DNA of 64,000 nucleotides from AP-15 sp963799085 (GTDB lineage Bacteria; Pseudomonadota; Alphaproteobacteria; ATCC43930; CGMCC-115725), in the NCBI GenBank assembly GCA_963799085.1, contig CAWCWA010000017.1:62001-126000 (forward strand), written 5' to 3'. The notes under the pieces are model-generated. The model was not told the origin of the DNA, searched no databases, and worked only from the letters and a program-made list of their open reading frames with translations. Numbering within the stretch: position 1 is the first letter of the stretch; every line of letters begins with the position of its first letter. Below, piece after piece: positions 11,243 through 19,336 of this stretch. A program made the position numbers and the translations under genes.

Positions 11243-12278
11243 TTATGCCGCCGGCAATTTCAGCATGGCGAGCGCGTTCCCGGAATAGATCTTTGCGCAT
11301 TCCTCGTCATCAAGCCCGAGCCCGTCGATCGCGGCGATCGTCTCGCGGATGAACATCGGCCCGCCCTCGGGGTCGAACGGGCAGTCGGTCGCGAAGAGCA
11401 CATGGTCGGCGCCGAAGAAATCGAGGCCGCAGCGGATCGCCGACGCGCGAGCCGCCGACCGCGGTGTCGTTGTGGAAGAGGCGGAAATAATCGATCGGAC
11501 GGCGGCCCTTCGCCCGCATCGCGGCGAGGATCGGCGCGTAATCCTCGTCCGAGGTGCGGCTGCCGAGCTGGTCCCAGAGCGGCCCGACGCGGCCTTCGAA
11601 ATAGGGGATCATGCGCGCCCAGGTGATGGGTGACGATCTTGAGCCCGGGCAAGCCGGTCGAAGAGGCCGGAAAACACCATGCGCGCCATCGCGACACTCG
11701 TTTCGTAGGGCCAGCCCAGCACCTGCCAGATCTCGTATTTCGATTTTTCTCTCGCCCGGGTAGTCGGCGAAGCGCGCGTCGCGCGGCGGGATGCATCCAG
11801 ACCGCAAGACCGCGCCGCACGGCCTCCTCGAAAAGCGGCAGGAATTCGGGATCGTCGAGCGGCCGGCCGGCGACGTTGGTAAAAATCTGGATGCCGCGCG
11901 CGCCCAAGGAAACCGCGCGGTCGATCTCTTCGAGTGCGGCCGCGACATTGTTCATGTGGCAACGAGGCGACCCAGGCCGGGAATTTCTCGGGCCGCGCTG
12001 CGACGATCGCGCGCAATTCATCATTGGCGAGCCGCGCCAGCTGCGGGCGCGTCGCCCGGCCCCGCGACGCTTTCAAGGGGCGGGTTCGACAGGGTCAGGA
12101 CCTGCTGATAGCCCGGCCATGCATCCAGCATGCGGACCCGCGCCTCGATGTCGTAAAGCATCGGGATGCTGGTCACCCGCTTGATCATGTCGCCCTTGCC
12201 CGGCGCCAGTTCGCGCATAAGCTCGGCAACGGCGCGCGGCATCACATGGTTGTAGATATCGATCTTGCGCTGCGACAT
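11243..12278 (-). CDS. Amidohydrolase family 2 (ACMSD-like metal-dependent hydrolase), several frame shifts
   Basis: The product starts MSQRKIDIYNHVMP behind a GGGAGG site and ends AMLKLPAA with TAA at 11243-11245. After joining it has about 344 residues. Amidohydrolase_2 landmarks are visible: NHVMP at the first metal strand, GARGIQIFTNVAG, a metal histidine in AVWMHPA, the THHLGAMIPYFEGR motif and the FATDCPFDPEGG aspartate near the C-terminus. The first motif lacks the usual HxH pair. The family covers decarboxylases (ACMSD, gamma-resorcylate) and ring or amide hydrolases. Shifts fall near 12055, 12010, 11965, 11770, 11630 and 11450. A 5' remnant of a second copy lies at 14175-14234. Confidence 0.8.
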
Positions 12279-12518
12279 GGCCAGGAGCCTCCCTCGAGGA
12301 TACTACGCTTTCCGGGCCGATTTCGCCGTACCGTCATGCTCGCCCCTTTTTTGGGCAACCCGATCGCGCCGTGACGATTCGGCTAAGTCCTTCTCGTTTC
12401 TGGCCGGCGTGTACGCGAAATCCTGAACCCGAGGCCCCGGCAACATTTGCAAACATCGGTCGCGCCGTCATGCCTACGATCTAGACTAAACCGATGGTGA
12501 TCCGCCTCTTGCCGCCGA

Positions 12519-13475
12519 TCAACTGTATCGCCGCGTAATCCCCGGCTGGGGTCGAACTATAGGGTCATCCGCGATCTGCCTAGCTCTGGCGAGCTTCCCG
12601 GTCGACCCGGATGCAACTATCCCCAAGGCGGTCAGAACATCTAGGAATGATGAGGAAGCAACGTAGTCGGGCCGGACTGACTTTGCCTCCGCCCTTAGCT
12701 TCGCCTCGCGAGTTACCTCATCCGGGGTCCAGTGCGTAACCCGCACGAGATCCGCGTACAGACCTTGGTCATGCTGAGCGCCGTATTCCGCCCAAATCGC
12801 GAACACTCCCGCCCGCTTCGCCATCAGTATGTCTCGGGCAATGCTATCGCCAACATATGCAGCATCATGAGTCTCGACGCCTTCTGTGCGGCAGATCTCT
12901 AGTAGCACATCTGGATCGGGTTTAGATCGATGATTAGCTAGTTCCTTCACCAACTGTCGCGGGATCTGCCGGAACCAAGCCGCGCTCGCCGCCTCATCTG
13001 GATGAATTGAGGCGGGCCGTTCCCGGCAATAGATCTTGCGAAAGAATCCAAGGATTTCCAACCGGTGAAGCCGATCAAACGCCCCATAGAGCTTGCTTTC
13101 GGTATGAGCAACCAAAATAAATCCGGCTTGATTGAGCGTCGCCAAGCCCTCCTTCACCCCAGGGTTTAGTTTGAGAGTCTTTTTTCGCGTAGTGTTGAAG
13201 GCGTGAAAAGCAGGATCAAGTGCTTTGGCGATCTCCGCCAGGCTCAATCCGCAGAACCGCCTCTGTACGGTAGAAGTTTCAAGCAGCGCAAACGGATGTT
13301 CAGCATCGTGGTGCTTTTGGTGGATCTCGCGTAGGTCGTCCAACAACTGCTCACGCTCGCACCCAAGGATCGGAAGTGCTTCATTCACCATGGCGTTGAA
13401 GGAGGGAACGAAATAGCCCACCCAGTCATACAGCGTGTTGTCGAGATCGCAGACAAGCATTCTCTTAGTGAACAT
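12519..13475 (-). CDS. HAD-family hydrolase of unknown substrate
   Basis: A 318-residue protein from the ATG at 13475, chosen because an AAGG site precedes it and because MFTKRMLVCDLDNTLYDWV places HAD motif I (DLDNT) at the expected position. An upstream in-frame start at 13499 is possible. Motif II is VAHTES, the motif III lysine lies in NHRSKPDPDVLLE, and motif IV is YVGDSIARDI. A helical cap fills residues about 25-90, so this is a C1-type phosphatase or dehalogenase-like fold. It overlaps the upstream membrane-protein gene by 11 bases, so both are translated from one transcript. Base composition is clearly less G+C-rich than the flanking genes and there are no frame shifts, consistent with acquired DNA. 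Confidence 0.8.
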   Translation of the reverse strand: MFTKRMLVCDLDNTLYDWVGYFVPSFNAMVNEALPILGCEREQLLDDLREIHQKHHDAEHPFALLETSTVQRRFCGLSLAEIAKALDPAFHAFNTTRKKTLKLNPGVKEGLATLNQAGFILVAHTESKLYGAFDRLHRLEILGFFRKIYCRERPASIHPDEAASAAWFRQIPRQLVKELANHRSKPDPDVLLEICRTEGVETHDAAYVGDSIARDILMAKRAGVFAIWAEYGAQHDQGLYADLVRVTHWTPDEVTREAKLRAEAKSVRPDYVASSSFLDVLTALGIVASGSTGKLARARQIADDPIVRPQPGITRRYS

Positions 13476-14058
13476 TGTATCGCCCTTTGGCTTTAGCATC
13501 TGAGCTTGTCTCAGGCGAGGTGGGCACCTTAGAAACTGGGTTTGCCATGCCGTGCCGCCCGCCGAAGTTCGCCGTCATCAAGAACAATACACCTGCCAGT
13601 ATGGCCAGCGCGCAGATCGAGATACGATAGAATAGCCTGACCTTCGTTTCCGCGCTTTTTTGAATTTCCCCCACGTAGTGGTATTTGCCTCCAGAGCTTT
13701 CGACCTTGGCGTCATCGAATCGGCTAAAGTGGGAGATTGCCTGCGTCATGCCCTTTTCGAGCTGAAAGATCTGTCTCATGTAATTGGATTCAAAGTCCTC
13801 CCCGAAGGTCACGGCTCCGCGCAACATCCTGTGATACACTTTCAAGTCGAGGAGACTTACGGCATAGAGCGCGAAAGCGCTCGCAACGATGAGCAATACG
13901 GCACCGTGGAGCTCGATTCCGAGATAGGATATTGGAAGCACAAAATCAGGGCCGCGAGTAAGTATGACAACTCCGAGGCCCAGCGCGGCTGCTACGAACG
14001 TGAGACCGAATTGTCGGGCTTTAACCGACATTTCGTTGAAGTGCATCTGGGTATCCAC
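13465..14058 (-). CDS. Three-span membrane protein of unknown function, coupled to the HAD hydrolase
   Basis: I do not recognise a named family. The 197-residue product has two close hydrophobic segments (about residues 17-35 and 48-68), a cytosolic-looking central helix region rich in charged residues (FGEDFESNYMRQIFQLEKG and FSRFDDAKVESSGGKYHY), and a third span near residues 143-162 (ISICALAILAGVLFL), followed by a polar tail. The start is GTG 14058 or ATG 14046. It overlaps the HAD gene by 11 bases and shares its lower G+C composition. Small multi-span proteins paired with a soluble enzyme are common in mobile accessory modules, but no function can be read here. Confidence 0.7.
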   Translation of the reverse strand: MDTQMHFNEMSVKARQFGLTFVAAALGLGVVILTRGPDFVLPISYLGIELHGAVLLIVASAFALYAVSLLDLKVYHRMLRGAVTFGEDFESNYMRQIFQLEKGMTQAISHFSRFDDAKVESSGGKYHYVGEIQKSAETKVRLFYRISICALAILAGVLFLMTANFGGRHGMANPVSKVPTSPETSSDAKAKGRYNVH

Positions 14059-14412
14059 GGCCTTCTGCCCAGATTGCCAGGTAAACTTGCTGCTGTTCCG
14101 GGCTCAGCTGCTCATCTTGCGCCACTCTTTCCCCCTCTGCCCCTCCGACAAGACCACCGGTCTAGCACGCGTCGTTAGCGGATATTAGTTAACGGCATCA
14201 CATGATTGTAGATGTCGATCTTGCGCTGCGACATATGGGCGGGCCTCCCTTTCTGCGAAGACACCCCAACGGCGCCAAGGTCGGATGTCAAGCGGCACGG
14301 CCCGCCGATTCGAGCGCAAGATCGCCGATCGCGATCATGCCGGGCGATCCGCCCCTGATGCCGCCAAGATGCGCGAAAGACCCGTTACCGGCGCCCCGTC
14401 CCTTCGCGTAAC
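14059..14412. other. Intergenic stretch between the HAD/membrane island and mutL
   Basis: The left part (14059-14174) is leader DNA for the membrane-protein gene. The middle holds the amidohydrolase 5' remnant. The right part leads into mutL without a clear promoter or terminator that I can defend. Confidence 0.5.
14175..14234 (-). pseudogene. 5' remnant of a second amidohydrolase copy
   Basis: On the minus strand from 14234 the sequence reads MSQRKIDIYNHVMP, identical to the first 14 residues of the intact amidohydrolase at 12278, and then diverges (LTNIR) to a TAA at 14175-14177. At DNA level 14194-14234 matches 12238-12278 at 39 of 41 bases, and part of the leader (GCCTCCCT) is also shared. 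The remaining gene body is gone. This marks the right edge of the inserted or rearranged segment carrying the HAD gene. Confidence 0.85.
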
Positions 14413-16167
14413 ATGCCAGCGATGCCGATCCGCCTCCTGCCGCCCGTCCTTGTCAACCGCATCGCCGCGGGCGAGGTCGTCGAGCGCCCGGCGGCGGCGT
14501 TGAAGGAACTCGTCGAAAACGCGATCGACGCCGGCGCCACACAGATCGACATCACGCTGCGCGAGGGCGGGCAGGCACTGATCGCGGTCGCCGATGACGG
14601 GGTCGGCATGACCCCGGACGAACTCTCGCTCGCGGTCGAGCGGCACTGCACCTCAAAACTCCCCGAGGATGATCTGCGCCATATTTTGGCCTTGGGCTTT
14701 CGCGGCGAGGCCTTGCCGTCGATTGGTGCGGTCAGCCGGTTGCGCATCCTGTCGCGCCCCGATTGCGCCGAGAGCGGCTGGGAGATCACGGTGACGGCCG
14801 GGGCGAAAACCGCGCCGATGCCGGCCGCCTGCGGCAAGGGGACCCGGGTCGAAATCCGCGATCTCTTTTTCGCGACCCCGGCGCGGCTCAAATTCCTGAA
14901 GACGCCACGCACCGAGCGCGAGCTTGCGGTCGATACGGTGCGGCGCCTCGCGATGGCCTATCCGGCGATCGGCTTTGCCGTCATCGGCGACGACGAGCGG
15001 GTATTGCTGCGCCTGCCGCCGACCCGCGATGGCGCCTCGCGGCTTGCGGCACTCCTCGGCCGCGATTTTGCCGAGAATTCGATCGCAATCGAGGCCGAGC
15101 GCGGCGGCTTCCACCTCGGCGGACGCGCCGGGCTCCCGACCCTCAACCGCTCATTGCCGCGCGAGCAGTATCTCATCGTCAACGGCCGCCCGGTGCGCGA
15201 CAAGCTCCTCGTGGGTGCCGTGCGCGCCGCCTACCAGGACGTATTGGCGCATGACCGCCACCCGATCGTGGCGCTCTTTCTCGACGGGCCGACGGACGAG
15301 ATCGACGTCAACGTCCATCCGGCGAAGGCCGAGGTCAGGTTTCGCGACGCGGCGCTGGTGCGCGGCCTGATCGTCGGCGCGCTCCGCCATGCGCTCGCCG
15401 AAGCCGGGCACCGCGCCTCCTCGACCGTCGCCGCGGCCGCCCTTGCCGCCTTCCGGCCGGGGTCTGGCCCGTCGGGGTCGACGCCGCGTTTCGCCTTTCC
15501 GACGCCGCCCCTGAACCCGATGCCGGGTTTCGCCGAGGCGATGGGACCCGCCGACCCCGCACCGCAGTCGCCCTCCGCCATGACCGAGGCGCCGCTCGGC
15601 GCCGCCCGCGCGCAGCTCCACGGCACCTATATCCTCGCCGAGACGGCAAATGGGGTGGTGCTCGTCGACCAGCATGCAGCCCATGAGCGGCTCGTCCATG
15701 AGCGCCTCAAACAGGCACTCGCGACCCATGGCGTGGCGCGCCAGGTCCTCCTTCTGCCGGAGATCGTCGAACTCGACGAGGCGGCGGCCCGGACCCTTGC
15801 CGCCCGTGCCGGGGAACTCGCCGAATTCGGTCTCGTCCTCGAAGGTTTCGGGCCGGGTGCCGTCGTCGTGCGCGAGGTCCCGGCGTTATTGCCGGGGCTC
15901 GACGTCAAGGCGTTGGTGCACGACCTTTCCGCCGAACTCGCCGAATGGGGGGCGGCCCTCTCGCTCAAGGAGCGGGTCGAGAGCTTGTGCGGCACGCTCG
16001 CCTGCCATACCAGCGTGCGCGCCGGCCGCGCGCTGTCGCAGCCCGAAATGGATGCGCTGTTGCGCCAGATGGAGGCGACGCCCAACAGCGGCCAATGCAA
16101 TCACGGCCGCCCGACCTATATCGCCCTCGACCTCGCCGATCTCGAACGCCTCTTCGGCCGCCGCTGA
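14413..16167 (+). CDS. mutL: DNA mismatch repair protein MutL
   Basis: An intact 584-residue MutL. The GHKL ATPase motifs are complete: ELVENAIDAGA (motif I), DDGVGM (motif II), and the GFRGEALPSIGAVS lid (motif III) with HCTSKL before it. The C-terminal dimer domain carries DQHAAHERLVHE (about residues 419-430), the DQHA(X)2E(X)4E metal motif of latent-endonuclease MutL, followed by CGTLACHTSVRAG and GQCNHGRPT. MutL couples MutS mismatch recognition to strand incision. The endonuclease motif implies no separate MutH is needed. The ATG at 14413 or 14422 could be used. No frame shift occurs over 1.75 kb. Confidence 0.97.
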   Translation: MPAMPIRLLPPVLVNRIAAGEVVERPAAALKELVENAIDAGATQIDITLREGGQALIAVADDGVGMTPDELSLAVERHCTSKLPEDDLRHILALGFRGEALPSIGAVSRLRILSRPDCAESGWEITVTAGAKTAPMPAACGKGTRVEIRDLFFATPARLKFLKTPRTERELAVDTVRRLAMAYPAIGFAVIGDDERVLLRLPPTRDGASRLAALLGRDFAENSIAIEAERGGFHLGGRAGLPTLNRSLPREQYLIVNGRPVRDKLLVGAVRAAYQDVLAHDRHPIVALFLDGPTDEIDVNVHPAKAEVRFRDAALVRGLIVGALRHALAEAGHRASSTVAAAALAAFRPGSGPSGSTPRFAFPTPPLNPMPGFAEAMGPADPAPQSPSAMTEAPLGAARAQLHGTYILAETANGVVLVDQHAAHERLVHERLKQALATHGVARQVLLLPEIVELDEAAARTLAARAGELAEFGLVLEGFGPGAVVVREVPALLPGLDVKALVHDLSAELAEWGAALSLKERVESLCGTLACHTSVRAGRALSQPEMDALLRQMEATPNSGQCNHGRPTYIALDLADLERLFGRR

Positions 16168-16281
16168 CCCGCCCGTCTCTTTCGATTTCAGGTTGCAAGT
16201 CGATCGGCGCGCTGTTGCTTATAGGCGAGGCTTCTTGCTATCTGCCAGTTTGGCGCGGGCGGCGCGGAGATTGGCAGGGCG

Positions 16282-17103
16282 ATGACACAAATGAGCGTGC
16301 TCGCGGCGATCGGCGATTGGAGCCCCCTCGCCTTCGCCCTTTTGCTGCTCGTCGCACAATTGCTGGCGCACGAGATCGGCTATCGTTTCGGACGCCGGCA
16401 CGGAGCCCAGGCGGAGAAGCGCGGCGAAGGTGTGGGCGTCGTCGTTGGCGGCATGCTTGCCCTCCTGGCGTTTGTGCTTGCGCTGACACTCTCCTTCGCC
16501 AGCGCGCAGTTCGCCGCGCGCCGCGCCGGCGCGCTTGCCGAGGCCAACGCCATCGGCACCGCATGGCTCAGAGCCGAGGCGATCGGCCACCCACGCTCAA
16601 TCGAAATCGCAAGACTTCTTGAAGACTACACGCAGGTGCGCGCCGACTTTGTTCAGACCGGCCGCGATTCGGCCGTCCTCGACGAGCTCAACCGGCGCAC
16701 CAACGCCTTGCAGACGCAGATCTGGGGACACCTCGCGGCCCTGGTGCGCGAAATGCCAAACCCGGTCTCGATCTCGCTGATGGCGGCCCTCAACGAGGTC
16801 TTCGACCGGGCGGCTGCGGAACGGTTCGCCTTCGACCTGCGGCTGCCGGAGAGAATATTCTGGCTGCTGCTCGGCCTGACCCTGTTGTCGATGGCCGTGC
16901 TCGGCTACCAGTTGGGGCTGCGGGATCGACCGGCGCGGGTGCTGATCTTCCTCTTGGCGCTGACCTGGAGTGTCGTCATCGTCGACATTCTCGATCTCGC
17001 CTCGGCGCGGGTCGGCGCCTTGCGGACGAGCGCCGCTGCCTACCAGTGGACCCTGCAAGGCTTCAAGGGCGGCCTCGCAATCCCGCCCCTCCCCAACAAA
17101 TAG
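16282..17103 (+). CDS. DUF4239 family membrane protein
   Basis: The 273-residue product has four hydrophobic spans in two pairs (about residues 15-32, 55-75, 191-211 and 219-240). They flank a soluble helical part with LAEANAIGTAWLRAEAI and a conserved-looking YTQVRADFVQ helix. This is the arrangement of DUF4239 proteins, which resemble bestrophin-type channels. It stands alone on the plus strand after mutL with a 114-base gap and is probably transcribed separately. Function in bacteria is not established, so no substrate is proposed. Confidence 0.75.
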   Translation: MTQMSVLAAIGDWSPLAFALLLLVAQLLAHEIGYRFGRRHGAQAEKRGEGVGVVVGGMLALLAFVLALTLSFASAQFAARRAGALAEANAIGTAWLRAEAIGHPRSIEIARLLEDYTQVRADFVQTGRDSAVLDELNRRTNALQTQIWGHLAALVREMPNPVSISLMAALNEVFDRAAAERFAFDLRLPERIFWLLLGLTLLSMAVLGYQLGLRDRPARVLIFLLALTWSVVIVDILDLASARVGALRTSAAAYQWTLQGFKGGLAIPPLPNK

Positions 17104-17367
17104 CCCCGCCCGCAAGCGACGCCTCAGCCAAAGTCGCTTCTGAGGTCCCATCAATCGCCCATCCGCGCAGCTTCCGGGTTGGATGACGCGCGGAACGTGC
17201 CCCGGGGCGGCGGCTCCAATGCCGACTCGGCGGCAGATTCCGGCCGCTCGCGGTACGAGCCTACCTCTGGTAGAGTTAAATCATCGAGCAGCTGCTAGCG
17301 GAATTGCATTTGCAGAATATGCAACGCGTGTTTACCTGCTGGAGCCGCCCCACCAAGTCTTAATGCG

Positions 17368-17727
17368 ATGCTCCAGAAACCCCGTACCGCGCCGCGCCGG
17401 AGGCGTCTAGCCTACCACGCCGAAAACGACGCCGAGGCGCTTCTCCAACTTCTCCCGGTTATCCGGGCCCTCGCGGACTCCGATAAGGAGGCGCTCGGCT
17501 TTCTACCCGAGGCCGCTTATCGGGAAGCAGTCGAAAAACAGCGCCTCATTGCAATGTGTTCGGGCACGCGCGAGAGCGCGAAGGTCGTCGGTTTTATCCT
17601 GTTCAGCGGGGTTTTTCCGAACGCTCGGATACAGCAAGTGGTGGTCTCGCCGCAACACCGTCGGGAGGGGATCGGCTCAGCGCTAATTAATCCGACATTC
17701 CCCAGATTCCCGGCTCGGTTGGTATGA
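17368..17727 (+). pseudogene. 5' fragment of a GNAT-PIN fusion gene cut by an IS1380-family element
   Basis: Coding sequence up to 17691 gives 108 residues of a GNAT acetyltransferase: a helical start, EALGFLPEAAYREAVEKQ, the strand KVVGFILFSGVF, then the acetyl-CoA-binding motif QVVVSPQHRREGIGSALI (the R/QxxGxG/A loop). The remaining codons to 17727 are read from the insertion element. Without the element and one copy of the TTAAT duplication, the frame continues directly into 19342 as GSALINALVSQLES, because the removed length (1650 bases) is a multiple of three. Confidence 0.9.
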
Positions 17728-19336
17728 TTTTCCCGTCATCGCGGCGTCGCCGCAACGAAATTCGATAGCAGCCGGCCGTTTGGCAGCAAAAATGGCGGGC
17801 AGCGTGGGCTCGCGGCGCCGGAACTCGTTGCTTGCCTCCATCAAGACGCACCTCTGCCGTCGTGGTCTGTCGCATCTGACTTCGTCTGCCGGTCATGCCG
17901 GGGCGGGTGGTGTCCGCAACCGGGCGATCAGCGACAGGATATCCGCGAACATCTGCCGCGACACCGCGACCTCGGCGAGTTGGAAGGTCACGTAGCGCCC
18001 ATGGCTGACGACCTTCGCGCCAATCTTGATCAGCTTTTCCTTCAAGCTGGTCAGCGACCAGTCCTTGATCGGATCGGGTATCGCCAGCGTCCGCATGAAG
18101 TTGCCCAGATTGTAGGCGAGCGCATGAAGTTGAAGGCGGACGGCGTTGGCGGCGAAGGTGCGGCACGACAGCCGGGTCCACTTGATCGCGCCCTTTCCCT
18201 CTTTGATGTACTGCTCGCAGGTGCCGCGATGGTTGTAGAAGCCCACGACCCGCTCGGGTGACCGCGCCAGGTTGGTGACGATAAAGCCGACGCGGGGGCA
18301 AAGCTCGCCCGGGTGCCATTCAACCTTGGCCGCCACCCGCCGGGGTTTGGTCCATGAGCCGGCCCGATAGGAGAAGCTGGCGTAGTGGCGGCGCACCTCA
18401 AGCGGCGGTCGACCGACGGGCCGCGAGAGGAGGTATCCGATCTTGCCCTGCAAGACGGGATTGGTCGGCAGCCGGATCGCATAACCGTAGCCCTCGGCTT
18501 CGAGGAACTCGTAGATCTCCGGATTGGCGAAAGCCCCGTCACCACGGAAATAGCACCGCTTCCCTGTGCCCCGGTAGCGGGCGACCACCGGCTCCAGCAC
18601 CGTTCGCCAGCCATCGGCGCTGTGGACGTTCCCGGAGCGCAGGGCGCATCGCTCCAGATCGCCGAGTTGGTTGAACACGAATAGCGGGTGGTAGCAGGTG
18701 CAGGCGAAATGGCCGTTATAGGCGCTGCCTTCCTGGGCGCCGTAGGTCGGGCTCTCGCTCGAATCCATGTCGAGCACAATGGTCTTCGGCGGTTTCCGCT
18801 GGTGCACCTTGTCGATCCACTGGCCCGATAGATCGGCGAGCGCAGCAAGGTTCTCAGGCCGGGTCAGCCACCTTGTCTCAAAACGGCCCATCTGGCTCGC
18901 CGAAGCAGCGGACCCCGTGATCGCTCCCTCGCCGACCACCCAGCGCATCGCCGGATCGCGGCACAGCCGGTCGGCGTCGTTCACGTCCTCATAGCCGGCC
19001 AGCCGCCCGAATACCGATTGGCGCAGCAACCCGGCCAACCGGTGGCGACCGTTCTTGCCGGTGCGCGCGTCGGCAAGCGTCTCAGCCCCCGTGTCGGTCA
19101 GGCCCACCACGTCGTCCAACTCGCGATAGGGCAACATCCCAGCGTCGGAGGTGATTACACTGCCGCGAAACTGGAGCATCAAACGGCGGTCGAAATCGAG
19201 CCTCAGCGCCTCGCTTTTCGATTCACCCGCCGGGTCCACCATCGCCGCCCCATCCGACGCCGTCTATGATGCTGACGCTTATATCAAAACCGAGGTAAGG
19301 ATGCTCAAAATCGCTACTTCATCCGGCGAATGCGGG
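17692..19336 (-). mobile_element. IS1380-family insertion sequence, complete, with target duplication
   Basis: The element is 1645 bases. Its ends are imperfect inverted repeats: CCGACATTCCCCAGAT at 17692-17707 against the reverse complement of 19321-19336 (CCCGCATTCGCCGGAT), 12 of 16 matching. TTAAT occurs directly on both sides (17687-17691 and 19337-19341), a 5-bp target duplication; a 4-bp TTAA reading is also possible. The transposase is intact and the host frame is restored on removal, so the insertion looks recent. Confidence 0.95.
17893..19242 (-). CDS. IS1380-family transposase
   Basis: An intact 449-residue DDE transposase. Candidate catalytic residues lie in TIVLDMDSSESPTYG (Asp), CYFRGDGAFANPEIY (Asp) and RGTCEQYIKEGKGAIKW (Glu), the spacing and wording seen in IS1380 proteins. 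The N-terminus carries the usual GSVITSDAGMLPYRELDD lead. It fills most of the element on the strand opposite to the interrupted gene. There is no frame shift, so it is presumably active. Confidence 0.95.
   Translation of the reverse strand: MVDPAGESKSEALRLDFDRRLMLQFRGSVITSDAGMLPYRELDDVVGLTDTGAETLADARTGKNGRHRLAGLLRQSVFGRLAGYEDVNDADRLCRDPAMRWVVGEGAITGSAASASQMGRFETRWLTRPENLAALADLSGQWIDKVHQRKPPKTIVLDMDSSESPTYGAQEGSAYNGHFACTCYHPLFVFNQLGDLERCALRSGNVHSADGWRTVLEPVVARYRGTGKRCYFRGDGAFANPEIYEFLEAEGYGYAIRLPTNPVLQGKIGYLLSRPVGRPPLEVRRHYASFSYRAGSWTKPRRVAAKVEWHPGELCPRVGFIVTNLARSPERVVGFYNHRGTCEQYIKEGKGAIKWTRLSCRTFAANAVRLQLHALAYNLGNFMRTLAIPDPIKDWSLTSLKEKLIKIGAKVVSHGRYVTFQLAEVAVSRQMFADILSLIARLRTPPAPA

Noticed and set aside
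17104..17367. A tRNA or small RNA gene in the gap before the GNAT gene
   Set aside because: No cloverleaf arms or T-loop consensus could be found.
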